This document shows, piece after piece, positions 36,477 to 48,762 of a DNA stretch of 64,000 nucleotides (its first letter is position 1; the number at the start of each line of letters is the position of its first letter). The stretch spans positions 1-64,000 of the forward strand of contig NZ_JAFFIW010000012.1 in assembly GCF_018588885.1 (NCBI RefSeq), read 5' to 3'. Made by a program: the position numbers and the translations under genes. The DNA comes from Mesorhizobium sp. dw_380 (lineage in GTDB: Bacteria > Pseudomonadota > Alphaproteobacteria > Rhizobiales > Rhizobiaceae). Under the pieces are notes generated by a model. That model was not told the origin of the DNA. It worked only from the letters and a program-made list of their open reading frames with translations, and ran no database searches.

Positions 36477-38801
36477 ATGGGCAGAACAAAAACCGAAAAC
36501 ATCCCGGCGGATGTTTATATCCAGTTTGTGCGGTCGTTGTTCGACAACGCCCACATGCTGGTGATCGGTGGCGTGTGCTACTGGATCCTCGGATTCATGA
36601 TCTACTTGCGCACGAACAACCCGTTGTTCCTGGGTTTCTCTTTTGTTCTGCTGTCCATCTGCCTTTACCGTTATTTCGGCATTCGCGCCTTCCGGAAGGC
36701 GGGCCGTGTAATAGCCGACGTCCAGGAGGCGCAGCGCTGGGAGCGCAACTACATCCTCAAGGGCAGCATGCAGGGCCTCGGCTTGGGCGCGCTGTGCTTC
36801 ATATCGATCTATGTGTATCCCGATCCCTTTGCCGAACTGGCCGCGACGTCGCTGGCCATCGCAACCTTGGTGACGGTGGTTGGCCGGAATTACGGCTCCC
36901 CGCTCATGGTGAGGATTTTTTCCGTGACCTTCATTGGTCCGGCAGCACTTGCACTCTTGCTGCGCATGGATTTGCCCTCGGTCGTTCTGGGGTTGATGAT
37001 CATCCCGTTGACGTTCGTCACGATCAACAGCGCCGACCACGTCCGCGACGTGCTTTTCTCGGCGGTCATCGGCCACAAGGAAGCGAGGAAGCTCGCGCTC
37101 AGATTCGATCGCGCGCTCAACACCATGTCGCACGGCCTCGTCATGCTTGGTCCGGACGGTCGCGTGGCGGTCGCCAATGCCGAGGCCGCGCATCTGATGT
37201 CACTCAAGTCGGCCGATGCGCTGCTCGGACGCTCGATCCATGGTCTCCTGATGCGCGGCGTCGCCGGCAGCATGCTTGCGCCGAAGGACTGCCGCTACAT
37301 CGAAGCTCAGCTGACGCGCGCCTTGCGCGAGGGCCGCGACCGCAAGGTTCTGGTTTCCCTGGCCAACGGCCAGCACTATGAATTCTCGGCCCGCGAAGGC
37401 AGCCAGGAACTCGGTGTCATCACCTTTGAGGATGTGACGGCGCGCGTCGAGGCGGAAGAGAAGATCCGATTCATGGCGCGCTACGACAATCTCACCGGCC
37501 TGCCCAACCGTGCCTACTTCCACGAACTGGTCGGCGAGGCGATGGCGTCCGGCGACCGTGACCGTCTCTGCGGCCTGGCCGTGCTCGACCTCGATGATTT
37601 CAAGAGCGTCAACGACACGCTTGGGCATCCGATCGGCGACGGGTTGATCTATGCGGTCGCCGAGCGTCTTGCCGCCGTCGCCGGGCAAGGCATCACCGTC
37701 AGCCGCTTCGGCGGCGACGAGTTCATGGTCTTCTTCGACCGCATCGAGGACGAGAGCCATCTGACCATCCAGATCGACGAAATCTTTGCCGCCTTGCAGG
37801 GGGAAGTCGACGTCGCCGGCCACGGGCTGCGCATTCAGGCCAGTGGCGGCGCGGTGCTGTCGCGGGTCGGGGACAGCGATGTCGACGCCATGATCGTCAA
37901 GGCGGACCTGGCACTCTACAAGGCCAAGGAGCTTGGCAAGAATGGCTGGCGGCTGTTCGAGGCGGCCATGGACGCTGCGTTCCGCAACCGCCAACTGATG
38001 AAGGCGGATCTGCGCAGCGCGGTGGACAGCGAGAGCCTGCGGGTGGTCTACCAGCCGATCGTGGCGATGAACACCATGCGCATCGCCAGTTGCGAGGCGC
38101 TGTGCCGATGGGACCATCCCGATCTCGGACCGATCTCACCCAGCATCTTCATTCCGCTGGCCGAGGAAATGGGCATCATTTCCGAAATCAGCACCTTCGT
38201 GCTGCAGGCAGCGTGCGCCGAATGCGCCAAATGGCCTGACCAGACCAGTGTCTCGGTCAACCTCTCTGCCAAGGACTTCCGCAGCCGTGATGTCGTCCAG
38301 AAGGTTCGCGATGCACTGGCGAGTTCCGGCCTTGCCGCCGGCCGTCTGGAGATCGAGGTCACCGAAACGGCGCTGCTCGACGACAAGTCGCTGACGCGCC
38401 AATATATCGAGGAGCTGAAGCAGCTCGGTGTGCGCATCGCACTCGACGATTTCGGCACCGGCTATTCGAGTCTGAGCTACCTGCACAAGCTGCCGCTCGA
38501 CAAGATCAAGATCGACCGCTCGTTCCTGATGGACGTCACCCAGAACAGCCGTTCGCTGGAGCTGCTCAAGGGCATCGTCAACCTGTCGCGCCCGCTGGGA
38601 CTTTCCGTGACCGTCGAAGGCGTCGAGACCTTTGAGCAGCTCAAGATCCTGGCCTTGCAGGTCAAACCGGATCTCGTGCAAGGCTTCCTCTTCGGTGCCG
38701 CGCTTAGTGCGTCGGGCATCGAGACGATGTCGACTGCCACCTGGCCATTCGCCGCGGACCTGCGTCTCACCGGCAAACGGACAGCCCGGTTAGTGCCGTA
38801 G
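36477..38801 (+). CDS. Membrane-bound GGDEF-EAL protein (c-di-GMP synthesis/degradation)
   Basis: A 774-residue protein with several N-terminal hydrophobic helices (about residues 25-190), a PAS-like linker, a GGDEF domain and an EAL domain. The GGDEF motif is exact (GGDEF at residues 412-416, with DLDDFKSVNDTLGH before it), so diguanylate cyclase activity is possible. I see no RxxD inhibitory site just upstream. The EAL signature (EALCRW, residues 540-545) and its metal/catalytic residues (NLSAKDF, VTETALLDD, DDFGTGYSS, KIDRSF, EGVET) are all present, so phosphodiesterase activity is also possible. Start ATG 36477; a TTG at 36465 is the alternative. Confidence 0.94.
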   Translation: MGRTKTENIPADVYIQFVRSLFDNAHMLVIGGVCYWILGFMIYLRTNNPLFLGFSFVLLSICLYRYFGIRAFRKAGRVIADVQEAQRWERNYILKGSMQGLGLGALCFISIYVYPDPFAELAATSLAIATLVTVVGRNYGSPLMVRIFSVTFIGPAALALLLRMDLPSVVLGLMIIPLTFVTINSADHVRDVLFSAVIGHKEARKLALRFDRALNTMSHGLVMLGPDGRVAVANAEAAHLMSLKSADALLGRSIHGLLMRGVAGSMLAPKDCRYIEAQLTRALREGRDRKVLVSLANGQHYEFSAREGSQELGVITFEDVTARVEAEEKIRFMARYDNLTGLPNRAYFHELVGEAMASGDRDRLCGLAVLDLDDFKSVNDTLGHPIGDGLIYAVAERLAAVAGQGITVSRFGGDEFMVFFDRIEDESHLTIQIDEIFAALQGEVDVAGHGLRIQASGGAVLSRVGDSDVDAMIVKADLALYKAKELGKNGWRLFEAAMDAAFRNRQLMKADLRSAVDSESLRVVYQPIVAMNTMRIASCEALCRWDHPDLGPISPSIFIPLAEEMGIISEISTFVLQAACAECAKWPDQTSVSVNLSAKDFRSRDVVQKVRDALASSGLAAGRLEIEVTETALLDDKSLTRQYIEELKQLGVRIALDDFGTGYSSLSYLHKLPLDKIKIDRSFLMDVTQNSRSLELLKGIVNLSRPLGLSVTVEGVETFEQLKILALQVKPDLVQGFLFGAALSASGIETMSTATWPFAADLRLTGKRTARLVP

Positions 38802-38911
38802 TTTCGAAGTCCGCCTGGTGCGCTCACAAAGAACGCATTCTCAGAGGCCAACGATCCCCATCGCGTTGCGAGTGTTCTTGCTGACCAAGATATTCTCGGA
38901 CGCGTTCCCGG

Positions 38912-38927
38912 CTGTTAAGGTTAACAG
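38912..38927. promoter_or_regulatory. Palindrome ahead of the acyl-synthase gene
   Basis: CTGTTAA-GG-TTAACAG is a perfect 7+7 inverted repeat, about 90 bases upstream of the FeeM-like gene in an AT-rich patch of the 213-base gap. It could be a regulator binding site. Only the symmetry and location support this. Confidence 0.45.
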
Positions 38928-39014
38928 AAGGTAAATCAACAACATCTAAATTTCTGCTTGTGTCTCATTTTGACTCGAATAGCCTATCCGTAGGCGGAAT
39001 TTCGAGGATAGATA

Positions 39015-39782
39015 ATGAATGCTGCAGGGGCTGCAAGGAATGCGTCTGGCGCGGTCAGGGCAGCCGGGGATTCGGTGCTGAACCGATCGATGATGCAACT
39101 GCTGGAGCATGTCGATTATCGCCTTATTACCGGAGGCGAGGATTTGGAGGCGATTTACCGGCTCCGCTATAAATCCTATCTGCGCTCAGGCATGTGCGGC
39201 CCGCTCGCCAGCGGGATGTTCGAGGATCGCTGGGACAACCTGCCCAATTCCTACCGGTTCGGTGTCTATTGCTATGGCGAATTGGTGAGCACGATCCGCT
39301 TCCATTACATTTCTAGCGAGCACCCGAATTCGCCCTCCGTCGATGCCTATCCGGAAATATTGATCGAGCGACTTGCCCGCGGAGAAACCTTTATCGACGG
39401 AACCCGGTTTGCAACCGATCCCGACGCCGCACCGGCGCCCGGAGTGCTGCCGTTCCTGACACTCAGGGTTGCCATGGTGGCCTCGCTCTATTTTGGCCAG
39501 GACTCGGTGCTGACGCCGGTCAAGGTCGAGCATTCCAATTTTTATTCTCGTTATTTCAATGCCGTGCAGAGGACCGAGGCTAAGGAATTTCCGGGCGTTC
39601 TTACCCGGATCGCCCTGTTCGAAATCCCCGCCGGCGAAAATATGCGTCTCACGCTCGAACGGTTCCCATTCTTCAGGTCGACGCCCACGGAACAGCGGCT
39701 GATGTTCGCCAATCCGGCCATCAACCGGCTGACGCCTTTGTCCATCGTGCCGACAGCGAAATATTATCGCGACGCCGCCTGA
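39015..39782 (+). CDS. N-acyl amino acid synthase FeeM / autoinducer-synthase-like (GNAT) protein
   Basis: A 255-residue protein of the LuxI/FeeM-like acyltransferase group within the GNAT superfamily. Segments arranged as in that group are IYRLRYKSYLRSG near the N-terminus, FEDRWDN, VSTIRFHYISS (conserved Arg), ETFIDGTRFATDP (acidic/Arg site in the position of the LuxI ELSRF motif), and LRVAMVASLYFGQDSVLTPV. The group uses acyl-carrier-protein thioesters to acylate an amino acid or S-adenosylmethionine. No LuxR regulator is adjacent, which fits FeeM-like better than classical LuxI. The preceding gene is a GGDEF-EAL protein. The product is unknown. Confidence 0.75.
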   Translation: MNAAGAARNASGAVRAAGDSVLNRSMMQLLEHVDYRLITGGEDLEAIYRLRYKSYLRSGMCGPLASGMFEDRWDNLPNSYRFGVYCYGELVSTIRFHYISSEHPNSPSVDAYPEILIERLARGETFIDGTRFATDPDAAPAPGVLPFLTLRVAMVASLYFGQDSVLTPVKVEHSNFYSRYFNAVQRTEAKEFPGVLTRIALFEIPAGENMRLTLERFPFFRSTPTEQRLMFANPAINRLTPLSIVPTAKYYRDAA

Positions 39783-39900
39783 GGCTCCGCGATTTTCACG
39801 AAGCTCTGGAGCCTTCCGGCCGGATCCGCGTTCTGATGACGGCGGAGGGCCGCCGCTTCGTCTTTGTCGTCATGCCAACGGATCTGCCAGAGGACCCGAC

Positions 39901-40050
39901 ATGCATATTACCCAGATCGCGCTCACGCCGCTTATCTCGCTGATCGCCGGCGTGCTGATCCTCATCATGCCACGGCTGCTGAACTACATCGTCGCGCTTT
40001 ATCTGATCGTCGTTGGGCTGCTCGGGCTTTTCCCGCATCTGGCCAGTTGA
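39901..40050 (+). CDS. DUF3096 small membrane protein
   Basis: A 49-residue peptide beginning MHITQIALTPLISLIAGV and ending GLFPHLAS, made of two hydrophobic stretches around an RLLNYIVALY turn. This is the characteristic form of DUF3096 proteins, which are short inner-membrane peptides of unknown role. It is too short to be found by a length filter of 60 residues. A ribosome binding site is not obvious upstream. Confidence 0.82.
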   Translation: MHITQIALTPLISLIAGVLILIMPRLLNYIVALYLIVVGLLGLFPHLAS

Positions 40051-40203
40051 GCCGAGCAAGTCTGGCGCAAAGCCGTCCTCGCCGGCCCTGCGGTTTCAAT
40101 TTTCCCTTGAGGCAGTTGTCGGCTGCGATGCGGCAATAGCGCCATTGCCCTCGGCCCGGCTTTTCGCTATGTGCCTGAACGATGTCTTCGAAGGGGTATT
40201 CCT

Positions 40204-40428
40204 ATGGCTGATCACTCGCCGACCGGTCCTGTCGAGCTGGGCGCGAAGATGGACTATGCCGAGCATGACCGCACCTATGCGGGTTTTCTCAGGCTGGCCA
40301 AATACGGATCGCTTTTCTGCGGCGCGCTGCTTCTGGCGATGGCTTTCGGCTTCTTCGCGGGCGGCTTCTTCTCGGCGACCATCCTGTTCATCCTGATCAT
40401 GGCCGTCGGCACCTTCATTCTGCGGTAG
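40204..40428 (+). CDS. aa3-type cytochrome c oxidase subunit IV
   Basis: A 74-residue protein whose polar N-terminus (MADHSPTGPVELGAKMDYAEHDRTY) and single helix pair (YGSLFCGALLLAMAFGFFAGGFF and ILFILIMAVGTFILR) match the small bacterial aa3-oxidase subunit IV family. That subunit packs against the haem-copper oxidase in the inner membrane. Here it is placed directly ahead of the pnt operon, not with ctaCDE, which is a common arrangement in rhizobia. Start ATG 40204; upstream in-frame sequence to 40171 is not part of the family. Confidence 0.88.
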   Translation: MADHSPTGPVELGAKMDYAEHDRTYAGFLRLAKYGSLFCGALLLAMAFGFFAGGFFSATILFILIMAVGTFILR

Positions 40429-40515
40429 ACCTTCCAAAACCCTCTTGCCTTGACGTTGCCGGATGCTCCGGCCGACATTTTTGCGCAGACAGGTTCCAGC
40501 CGAAAGGATCATGCG

Positions 40516-41826
40516 GTGGGGCAGACGGTTTTCATCCCTCGTGAGCTTGATGCGAACGAGCCGCGCGTCGCGGCTTCGCCCGATACGGTCAAGCGGTTGG
40601 CGGGGCTTGGCCTCGATGTGGTTGTCGAAACCGGCGCCGGCACGCGGTCGCGTATCCCCGACGAAGAGTTCGCCAAGGCAGGGGCTGCCATCGGCAAGGC
40701 GGCGGATGTCGCCAAGGCCGATGTCGTGCTGAAGGTTCGCCGGCCTGATGAAGTCGAGCTGAAGAGCTACAAATCTGGCGCCGCCGTGATCGCCATCATG
40801 GATCCCTACGGCAACGATGCAGCCGTCGCGGCCCTTGCCAAGGCCGGTGTCATCGCCTTCTCGATGGAGTTCATGCCGCGCATCACCCGCGCGCAGTCGA
40901 TGGATGTCTTGTCCAGCCAGGCCAATCTTGCCGGCTATCAGGCGGTGATCGACGGCGCCTCGGAATATGATCGCGCCTTGCCGATGATGATGACCGCGGC
41001 GGGAACCGTGCCGGCGGCAAGGGTCTTCATCATGGGTGTCGGCGTGGCCGGCCTGCAGGCGATCGCCACCGCGCGCCGTCTCGGCGCGGTCGTCACCGCC
41101 ACCGATGTCCGCCCCGCCGCCAAGGAGCAGGTCGCCTCGCTCGGCGCAAAATTCCTGGCGGTCGAGGACGAGGAGTTCAAGGCCGCCGAGACGGCTGGCG
41201 GCTACGCGAAGGAAATGTCGAAGGAATATCAGGCCAAGCAGGCGGCCCTCACATCAGAGCATATCGCCAAGCAGGACATCGTCATCACCACGGCGCTGAT
41301 CCCCGGCCGTCCGGCGCCCAAGCTTATCTCGGCGGCGATGGTCGCCTCGATGAAGCCGGGCTCGGTGATCGTCGACCTCGCGGTCGAGCGCGGCGGCAAT
41401 GTCGAGGGCGCCGAAGCAGGCAAGGTGGTGACCACGGCCAATGGGGTTAAGATCGTCGGCCATCTGAACGTGCCGGGCCGCGTCGCCGCGTCGGCGTCGC
41501 TGCTCTATGCCAGGAACCTGTTCGCCTTTCTCGAGACACTCGTCGACAAGACGACCAAGACGCTCGTCATCAAGCGTGATGACGAACTGGTCAAGGCGAC
41601 CATGCTGACCGACGGCGGCAAGATCGTCCATCCCGCCTTCGCCAAGGCCGACCAGCAGCCGCATGTCGAGCCGGCCGCGATCCCAGCCAAGACCATGGTC
41701 GCTTCGGCCGAACCGGCTGCGCCCAAGAAGAAAGCCGCCGCATCCAAGTCGCCCTCGTCCCAATCGTCGCCCTCGTCGTCACCCGCCTCCAAGTCGCCCT
41801 CGTCCAAGTCGAAAGGCACAGCGTGA
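40516..41826 (+). CDS. pntA: NAD(P) transhydrogenase subunit alpha, part 1 (PntA)
   Basis: The NAD(H)-binding domain I of proton-translocating transhydrogenase, which reduces NADP with NADH using the proton gradient. The 436-residue protein has [20 protein letters not shown], the nucleotide-binding [21 protein letters not shown], and [13 protein letters not shown]. In this group the alpha chain is split, so the membrane part is a separate gene (pntAB). The last ~35 residues are Ser/Pro/Lys-rich and low complexity. GTG 40516 is the start, with AAAGGA nine bases before it and the family N-terminus MGQTVFIP. The stop overlaps the next ATG. Confidence 0.95.
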   Translation: MGQTVFIPRELDANEPRVAASPDTVKRLAGLGLDVVVETGAGTRSRIPDEEFAKAGAAIGKAADVAKADVVLKVRRPDEVELKSYKSGAAVIAIMDPYGNDAAVAALAKAGVIAFSMEFMPRITRAQSMDVLSSQANLAGYQAVIDGASEYDRALPMMMTAAGTVPAARVFIMGVGVAGLQAIATARRLGAVVTATDVRPAAKEQVASLGAKFLAVEDEEFKAAETAGGYAKEMSKEYQAKQAALTSEHIAKQDIVITTALIPGRPAPKLISAAMVASMKPGSVIVDLAVERGGNVEGAEAGKVVTTANGVKIVGHLNVPGRVAASASLLYARNLFAFLETLVDKTTKTLVIKRDDELVKATMLTDGGKIVHPAFAKADQQPHVEPAAIPAKTMVASAEPAAPKKKAAASKSPSSQSSPSSSPASKSPSSKSKGTA

Positions 41827-42251
41827 TGGATCAGACCCTGCAGAAAGCCCTCGACCAGCTCGACCAGGCGAGCGCTGCCGTCAGACTGGCGGTGCAGAAC
41901 CTGGCCAACGCTCCGGCTGGTGCCGGTGCGGCGGGTGGTGCGGCGCACGCGCTGACCGGCGGCGCCATCGATCCCTTCGTCTTCCAATTCGCCATCTTCG
42001 CGCTGGCGATCTTCGTCGGCTACTACGTCGTCTGGTCGGTGACCCCTGCGCTGCACACGCCGCTGATGGCGGTCACCAACGCCATCTCCTCGGTCATCGT
42101 CGTCGGCGCGCTGCTCGCCGTCGGTATCGCGGCTTCCGGCATTGCCGCGGGCTTCGGCTTCGTCGCGCTGATGCTGGTGTCGGTCAACATCTTCGGCGGC
42201 TTCCTCGTCACCCAGCGCATGCTGGCCATGTACAAGAAGAAGGACAAGTGA
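41826..42251 (+). CDS. pntAB: NAD(P) transhydrogenase subunit alpha, part 2 (PntAB)
   Basis: The 141-residue membrane part of the split transhydrogenase alpha subunit, with three helices ([59 protein letters not shown], and the end [24 protein letters not shown]). The [17 protein letters not shown] segment is a family signature lying at the proton channel. ATG 41826 overlaps the pntA stop. pntB begins two bases after its stop. Confidence 0.94.
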   Translation: MDQTLQKALDQLDQASAAVRLAVQNLANAPAGAGAAGGAAHALTGGAIDPFVFQFAIFALAIFVGYYVVWSVTPALHTPLMAVTNAISSVIVVGALLAVGIAASGIAAGFGFVALMLVSVNIFGGFLVTQRMLAMYKKKDK

Positions 42252-42252
42252 C

Positions 42253-43650
42253 GTGACCGTCAATCTGGCATCCTTCCTCTACCTCGTTTCCGGCATCCTG
42301 TTCATCCTGGCGTTGCGCGGCCTGTCGCACCCGACCACCAGCCGCCAGGGCAATCTCTACGGCATGATCGGCATGGCTATCGCCATCGCCACCACGCTGG
42401 CACTGGCAACCCCGTCGGCCGGTCGCTTCGGCCTGATCGTGCTGGGCCTCGCCATTGGCGGCAGCGTCGGCGCCGTCACCGCACGCCGCATCGCCATGAC
42501 CTCGATGCCGCAGCTGGTCGCCGCCTTCCACTCGCTGGTTGGCCTCGCTGCCGTCATGGTGGCCGCCGCGGCTATCTATGCGCCTGAAAGCTTCAGCATC
42601 GGCACGGCAGGCGACATCCATGCCCAGGCCCTGGTCGAGATGAGCCTGGGCGTCGCCATCGGCGCCATCACCTTCACCGGCTCGGTCATCGCCTTTTTGA
42701 AGCTCGATGGCCGCATGTCCGGCAAGCCGATCATGATCGGCGGCCGCCACGTCATCAACGCCGCTCTCGGCGTGGCACTGATCGTGCTGATCGTGCTTCT
42801 GGTCGCCACGGAATCGAAGCTGGTCTTCTGGTTGATCGTCGCCGCCTCGCTGGTGCTCGGCATCCTCTTGATCATCCCGATCGGCGGCGCCGACATGCCG
42901 GTCGTCGTCTCGATGCTCAATTCCTATTCGGGCTGGGCGGCCGCCGCACTTGGCTTCACGCTCGGCAACCTGGCGCTGATCATCACCGGCGCGCTGGTCG
43001 GCTCGTCCGGCGCGATCCTGTCCTACATCATGTGCAAGGGCATGAACCGAAGCTTCATCTCGGTCATCCTCGGCGGCTTCGGCGGCGAGACGGCCGCTGC
43101 CGCGGATGACGGCATCGAGCGTACGGTCAAGCAGGGTTCGGCCGACGACGCCGCCTACCTGATGATGAACGCCCAGAAAGTCATCATCGTGCCCGGCTAC
43201 GGCATGGCAGTCGCCCAGGCGCAGCACGCGCTGCGCGAGATGGCCGACAAGCTCAAGGCCAACGGCGTCGACGTCAAATACGCCATCCACCCCGTCGCCG
43301 GCCGCATGCCCGGCCACATGAACGTGCTCTTGGCCGAGGCCAACGTGCCTTATGACGAAGTCTTCGAACTCGAGGACATCAACTCCGAATTCGCGCAGGC
43401 CGACGTCGCCTATGTCATCGGCGCCAACGACGTCACCAATCCGTCGGCCCGTGACGACAAGTCGTCGCCGATCTACGGCATGCCGATCCTCGACGTCGAC
43501 AAGGCGCGCACCTGCCTGTTCGTCAAGCGTTCGCTCGGCTCCGGCTATGCCGGCATCGACAACACGCTGTTCTACAAGGACGGCACCATGATGCTGCTCG
43601 GCGACGCCAAGAAGATGACCGAGGAAATCGTCAAGGCCATGGATCACTGA
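42253..43650 (+). CDS. pntB: NAD(P) transhydrogenase subunit beta (PntB)
   Basis: The 465-residue beta subunit with an N-terminal membrane part of about eight helices and a cytoplasmic NADP-binding domain III. Visible motifs are GLSHPTTSRQGNLYGMIGM, QLVAAFHSLVGLAAVM, the VPGYGMAVAQAQHALREM nucleotide site, FAIHPVAGRMPGHMNVLLAEANVPYDEV and VIGANDVTNPSAR. Start GTG at 42253. It ends the pnt operon; a hairpin 36 bases after the stop fits a terminator. With pntA and pntAB it provides NADPH for biosynthesis and redox defence. Confidence 0.95.
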   Translation: MTVNLASFLYLVSGILFILALRGLSHPTTSRQGNLYGMIGMAIAIATTLALATPSAGRFGLIVLGLAIGGSVGAVTARRIAMTSMPQLVAAFHSLVGLAAVMVAAAAIYAPESFSIGTAGDIHAQALVEMSLGVAIGAITFTGSVIAFLKLDGRMSGKPIMIGGRHVINAALGVALIVLIVLLVATESKLVFWLIVAASLVLGILLIIPIGGADMPVVVSMLNSYSGWAAAALGFTLGNLALIITGALVGSSGAILSYIMCKGMNRSFISVILGGFGGETAAAADDGIERTVKQGSADDAAYLMMNAQKVIIVPGYGMAVAQAQHALREMADKLKANGVDVKYAIHPVAGRMPGHMNVLLAEANVPYDEVFELEDINSEFAQADVAYVIGANDVTNPSARDDKSSPIYGMPILDVDKARTCLFVKRSLGSGYAGIDNTLFYKDGTMMLLGDAKKMTEEIVKAMDH

Positions 43651-43685
43651 TCCGGCCGGCAGAAGTCTCGACGTACAAACAGAAA

Positions 43686-43711
43686 AGAGCCCGGTTTCGA
43701 AGCCGGGCTCT
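43686..43711 (+). terminator. Hairpin terminator after pntB
   Basis: A 9-bp stem (AGAGCCCGG with CCGGGCTCT) around an eight-base loop lies shortly after the pntB stop and is followed by a short pyrimidine-rich run. The position, stem strength and convergent layout with gyrB support a terminator. Confidence 0.75.
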
Positions 43712-43886
43712 CTCATTTCTACGGACGACGGCGTTCAGCGGCTGGTTAAGAAAGAACCTATTCGTCGCGCCGTCACAATGTCTCGGAAGGCCTTCCGTTC
43801 AGTCAGCTCCTCAATGATTTGATTGTGCAAGCAGAGATTGGCGCGCCCCCCGGGCTCACCAGTGTCTCAAAAAGCTTGCCGAGACC

Positions 43887-47160
<3,274 letters not shown>

Positions 47161-47366
47161 GGCGGGCTCCTTTGTCAGGCAGTATCTGTTGGCAACTACG
47201 GCAGCGCGTCCCGGTGGACAAGGTTGGACACCCGTCGGAGCGGTCACGATCGGATGAACGGACTGTCAGCCTTCGCGTCTCCCGCTGTCGTGGTCCGGCC
47301 TGCCTTTCGGCCACATGGACGCCCGGACCGGCAGACACTACATTGGAGGCGATAGCGGAGCATTTC

Positions 47367-48740
47367 ATGGACACGCAGCCCGCCCCTTTCGTTCCGCCCG
47401 CACCGAAGCCGCGCACGTCGCCGCCTTCGACGCTGGAGATGATCCGCATCGTCTACCGCAACCCGCTCGAACTGTGGGGCGAGCCGACCTACAACGAGCC
47501 CTGGATTTCGGCCAACGGCGCCGGCGGACCGCTGGTCATCGCCAACGATCCCGGCCTCATCCGCCATGTGCTGGTCGACAACGCCAAGAACTACAAGATG
47601 GCGACGGTGCGCCAGAAGATCCTGCGGCCAATCCTGCGCGATGGCCTGCTGACCGCCGAGGGTGAGGTCTGGAAGCGGTCGCGCAAGGCGATGGCGCCAA
47701 TGTTCACGCCGCGCCACATCTTCGGCTTTGGCCAGCCGATGCTGAAACGCACGCTGGAGTTCGTCACCCGCTACGAACAGGGCGGCATATCGGACATCGC
47801 CGATGACATGACATTGCTCACCTATGACATCCTGGCCGAGACACTGTTCTCGGGCGAAATCGCAGGCGAGCCCGGCGGCTTCGCCAACGAGATCGACCGC
47901 CTGTTCGAGACGATGGGCCGCGTCGATCCGCTCGACCTGTTGCGCGCGCCCGACTGGCTGCCGCGGCTCACCCGCATCCGTGGCCGCAAGACCATGGCCT
48001 ATTTCCGCAAGATCGTGACCGATACGGTCAAGATGCGCGAACAGAAATTCAGGCGCGATCCCGATGCCGTGCCGCAGGATTTCCTGACGCTGCTGCTCAA
48101 GGCCGAAGGCCCGGAGGGGCTGACGCGCTCGGAAGTCGAGGACAACATCATTACCTTCATCGGCGCCGGCCATGAGACGACGGCGCGGGCGCTCGGCTGG
48201 ACGCTTTATTGCCTCGCCGAATCGCCATGGGAGCGCGACAGGGTCGAGCAGGAGATCGACCAGGTGCTGGCGCGCGAACCCGATCCGACGAAGTGGCTCG
48301 ACGCCATGCCGTTCACACGCGCCGCCTTCGAGGAGGCGCTCCGGCTCTATCCGCCGGCGCCATCGATCAACCGCGAGCCGATCGTGCCGGAAATGTGGAA
48401 GGATCTTTATATCCCCAGGCACGCGGCCGTGCTTGTCATGCCGTGGGTCGTCCATCGCCACAGGAAGCTGTGGGACAGGCCAGATGCCTTCCTGCCCGAG
48501 CGCTTCCACCCGGGGAACCGCGAAAAGATCGACCGTTTCCAGTATCTGCCGTTCGGTGCCGGGCCGCGTGTCTGCATCGGCGCCAGCTTTGCCATGCAGG
48601 AGGCGATCATCGCGCTCGCCATCCTTTTGTCGCGTTTCCGCTTCGATACCACCGCCGAGACCAAGCCTTGGCCAGTGCAGAAGCTGACGACGCAGCCGCA
48701 AGGCGGGTTGCCCATGCAGGCCACGCCTCGCCATCGTTGA
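47367..48740 (+). CDS. Cytochrome P450
   Basis: A 457-residue soluble bacterial P450. The haem-binding motif FGAGPRVCIGASFA places the Cys ligand at residue 403. The I-helix AGHETTARAL (oxygen-activating Glu-Thr-Thr) and the K-helix Glu-x-x-Arg in FEEALRLYPPAPS are present. There is no membrane anchor. Start ATG 47367 has a GCGGAG site. No ferredoxin or ferredoxin reductase lies beside it. The Ile/Val-rich N-terminus and high similarity of motifs to CYP102/CYP4-like self-standing P450s do not allow a substrate to be named. Confidence 0.92.
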   Translation: MDTQPAPFVPPAPKPRTSPPSTLEMIRIVYRNPLELWGEPTYNEPWISANGAGGPLVIANDPGLIRHVLVDNAKNYKMATVRQKILRPILRDGLLTAEGEVWKRSRKAMAPMFTPRHIFGFGQPMLKRTLEFVTRYEQGGISDIADDMTLLTYDILAETLFSGEIAGEPGGFANEIDRLFETMGRVDPLDLLRAPDWLPRLTRIRGRKTMAYFRKIVTDTVKMREQKFRRDPDAVPQDFLTLLLKAEGPEGLTRSEVEDNIITFIGAGHETTARALGWTLYCLAESPWERDRVEQEIDQVLAREPDPTKWLDAMPFTRAAFEEALRLYPPAPSINREPIVPEMWKDLYIPRHAAVLVMPWVVHRHRKLWDRPDAFLPERFHPGNREKIDRFQYLPFGAGPRVCIGASFAMQEAIIALAILLSRFRFDTTAETKPWPVQKLTTQPQGGLPMQATPRHR

Positions 48741-48762
48741 GAGGCAAGATCCCTGTGTAAAA

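Noticed and set aside
42208..43716. A 502-codon antisense frame opposite pntB
   Set aside because: It is low complexity in Asp/His/Glu and mirrors pntB codon usage; pntB is certain.
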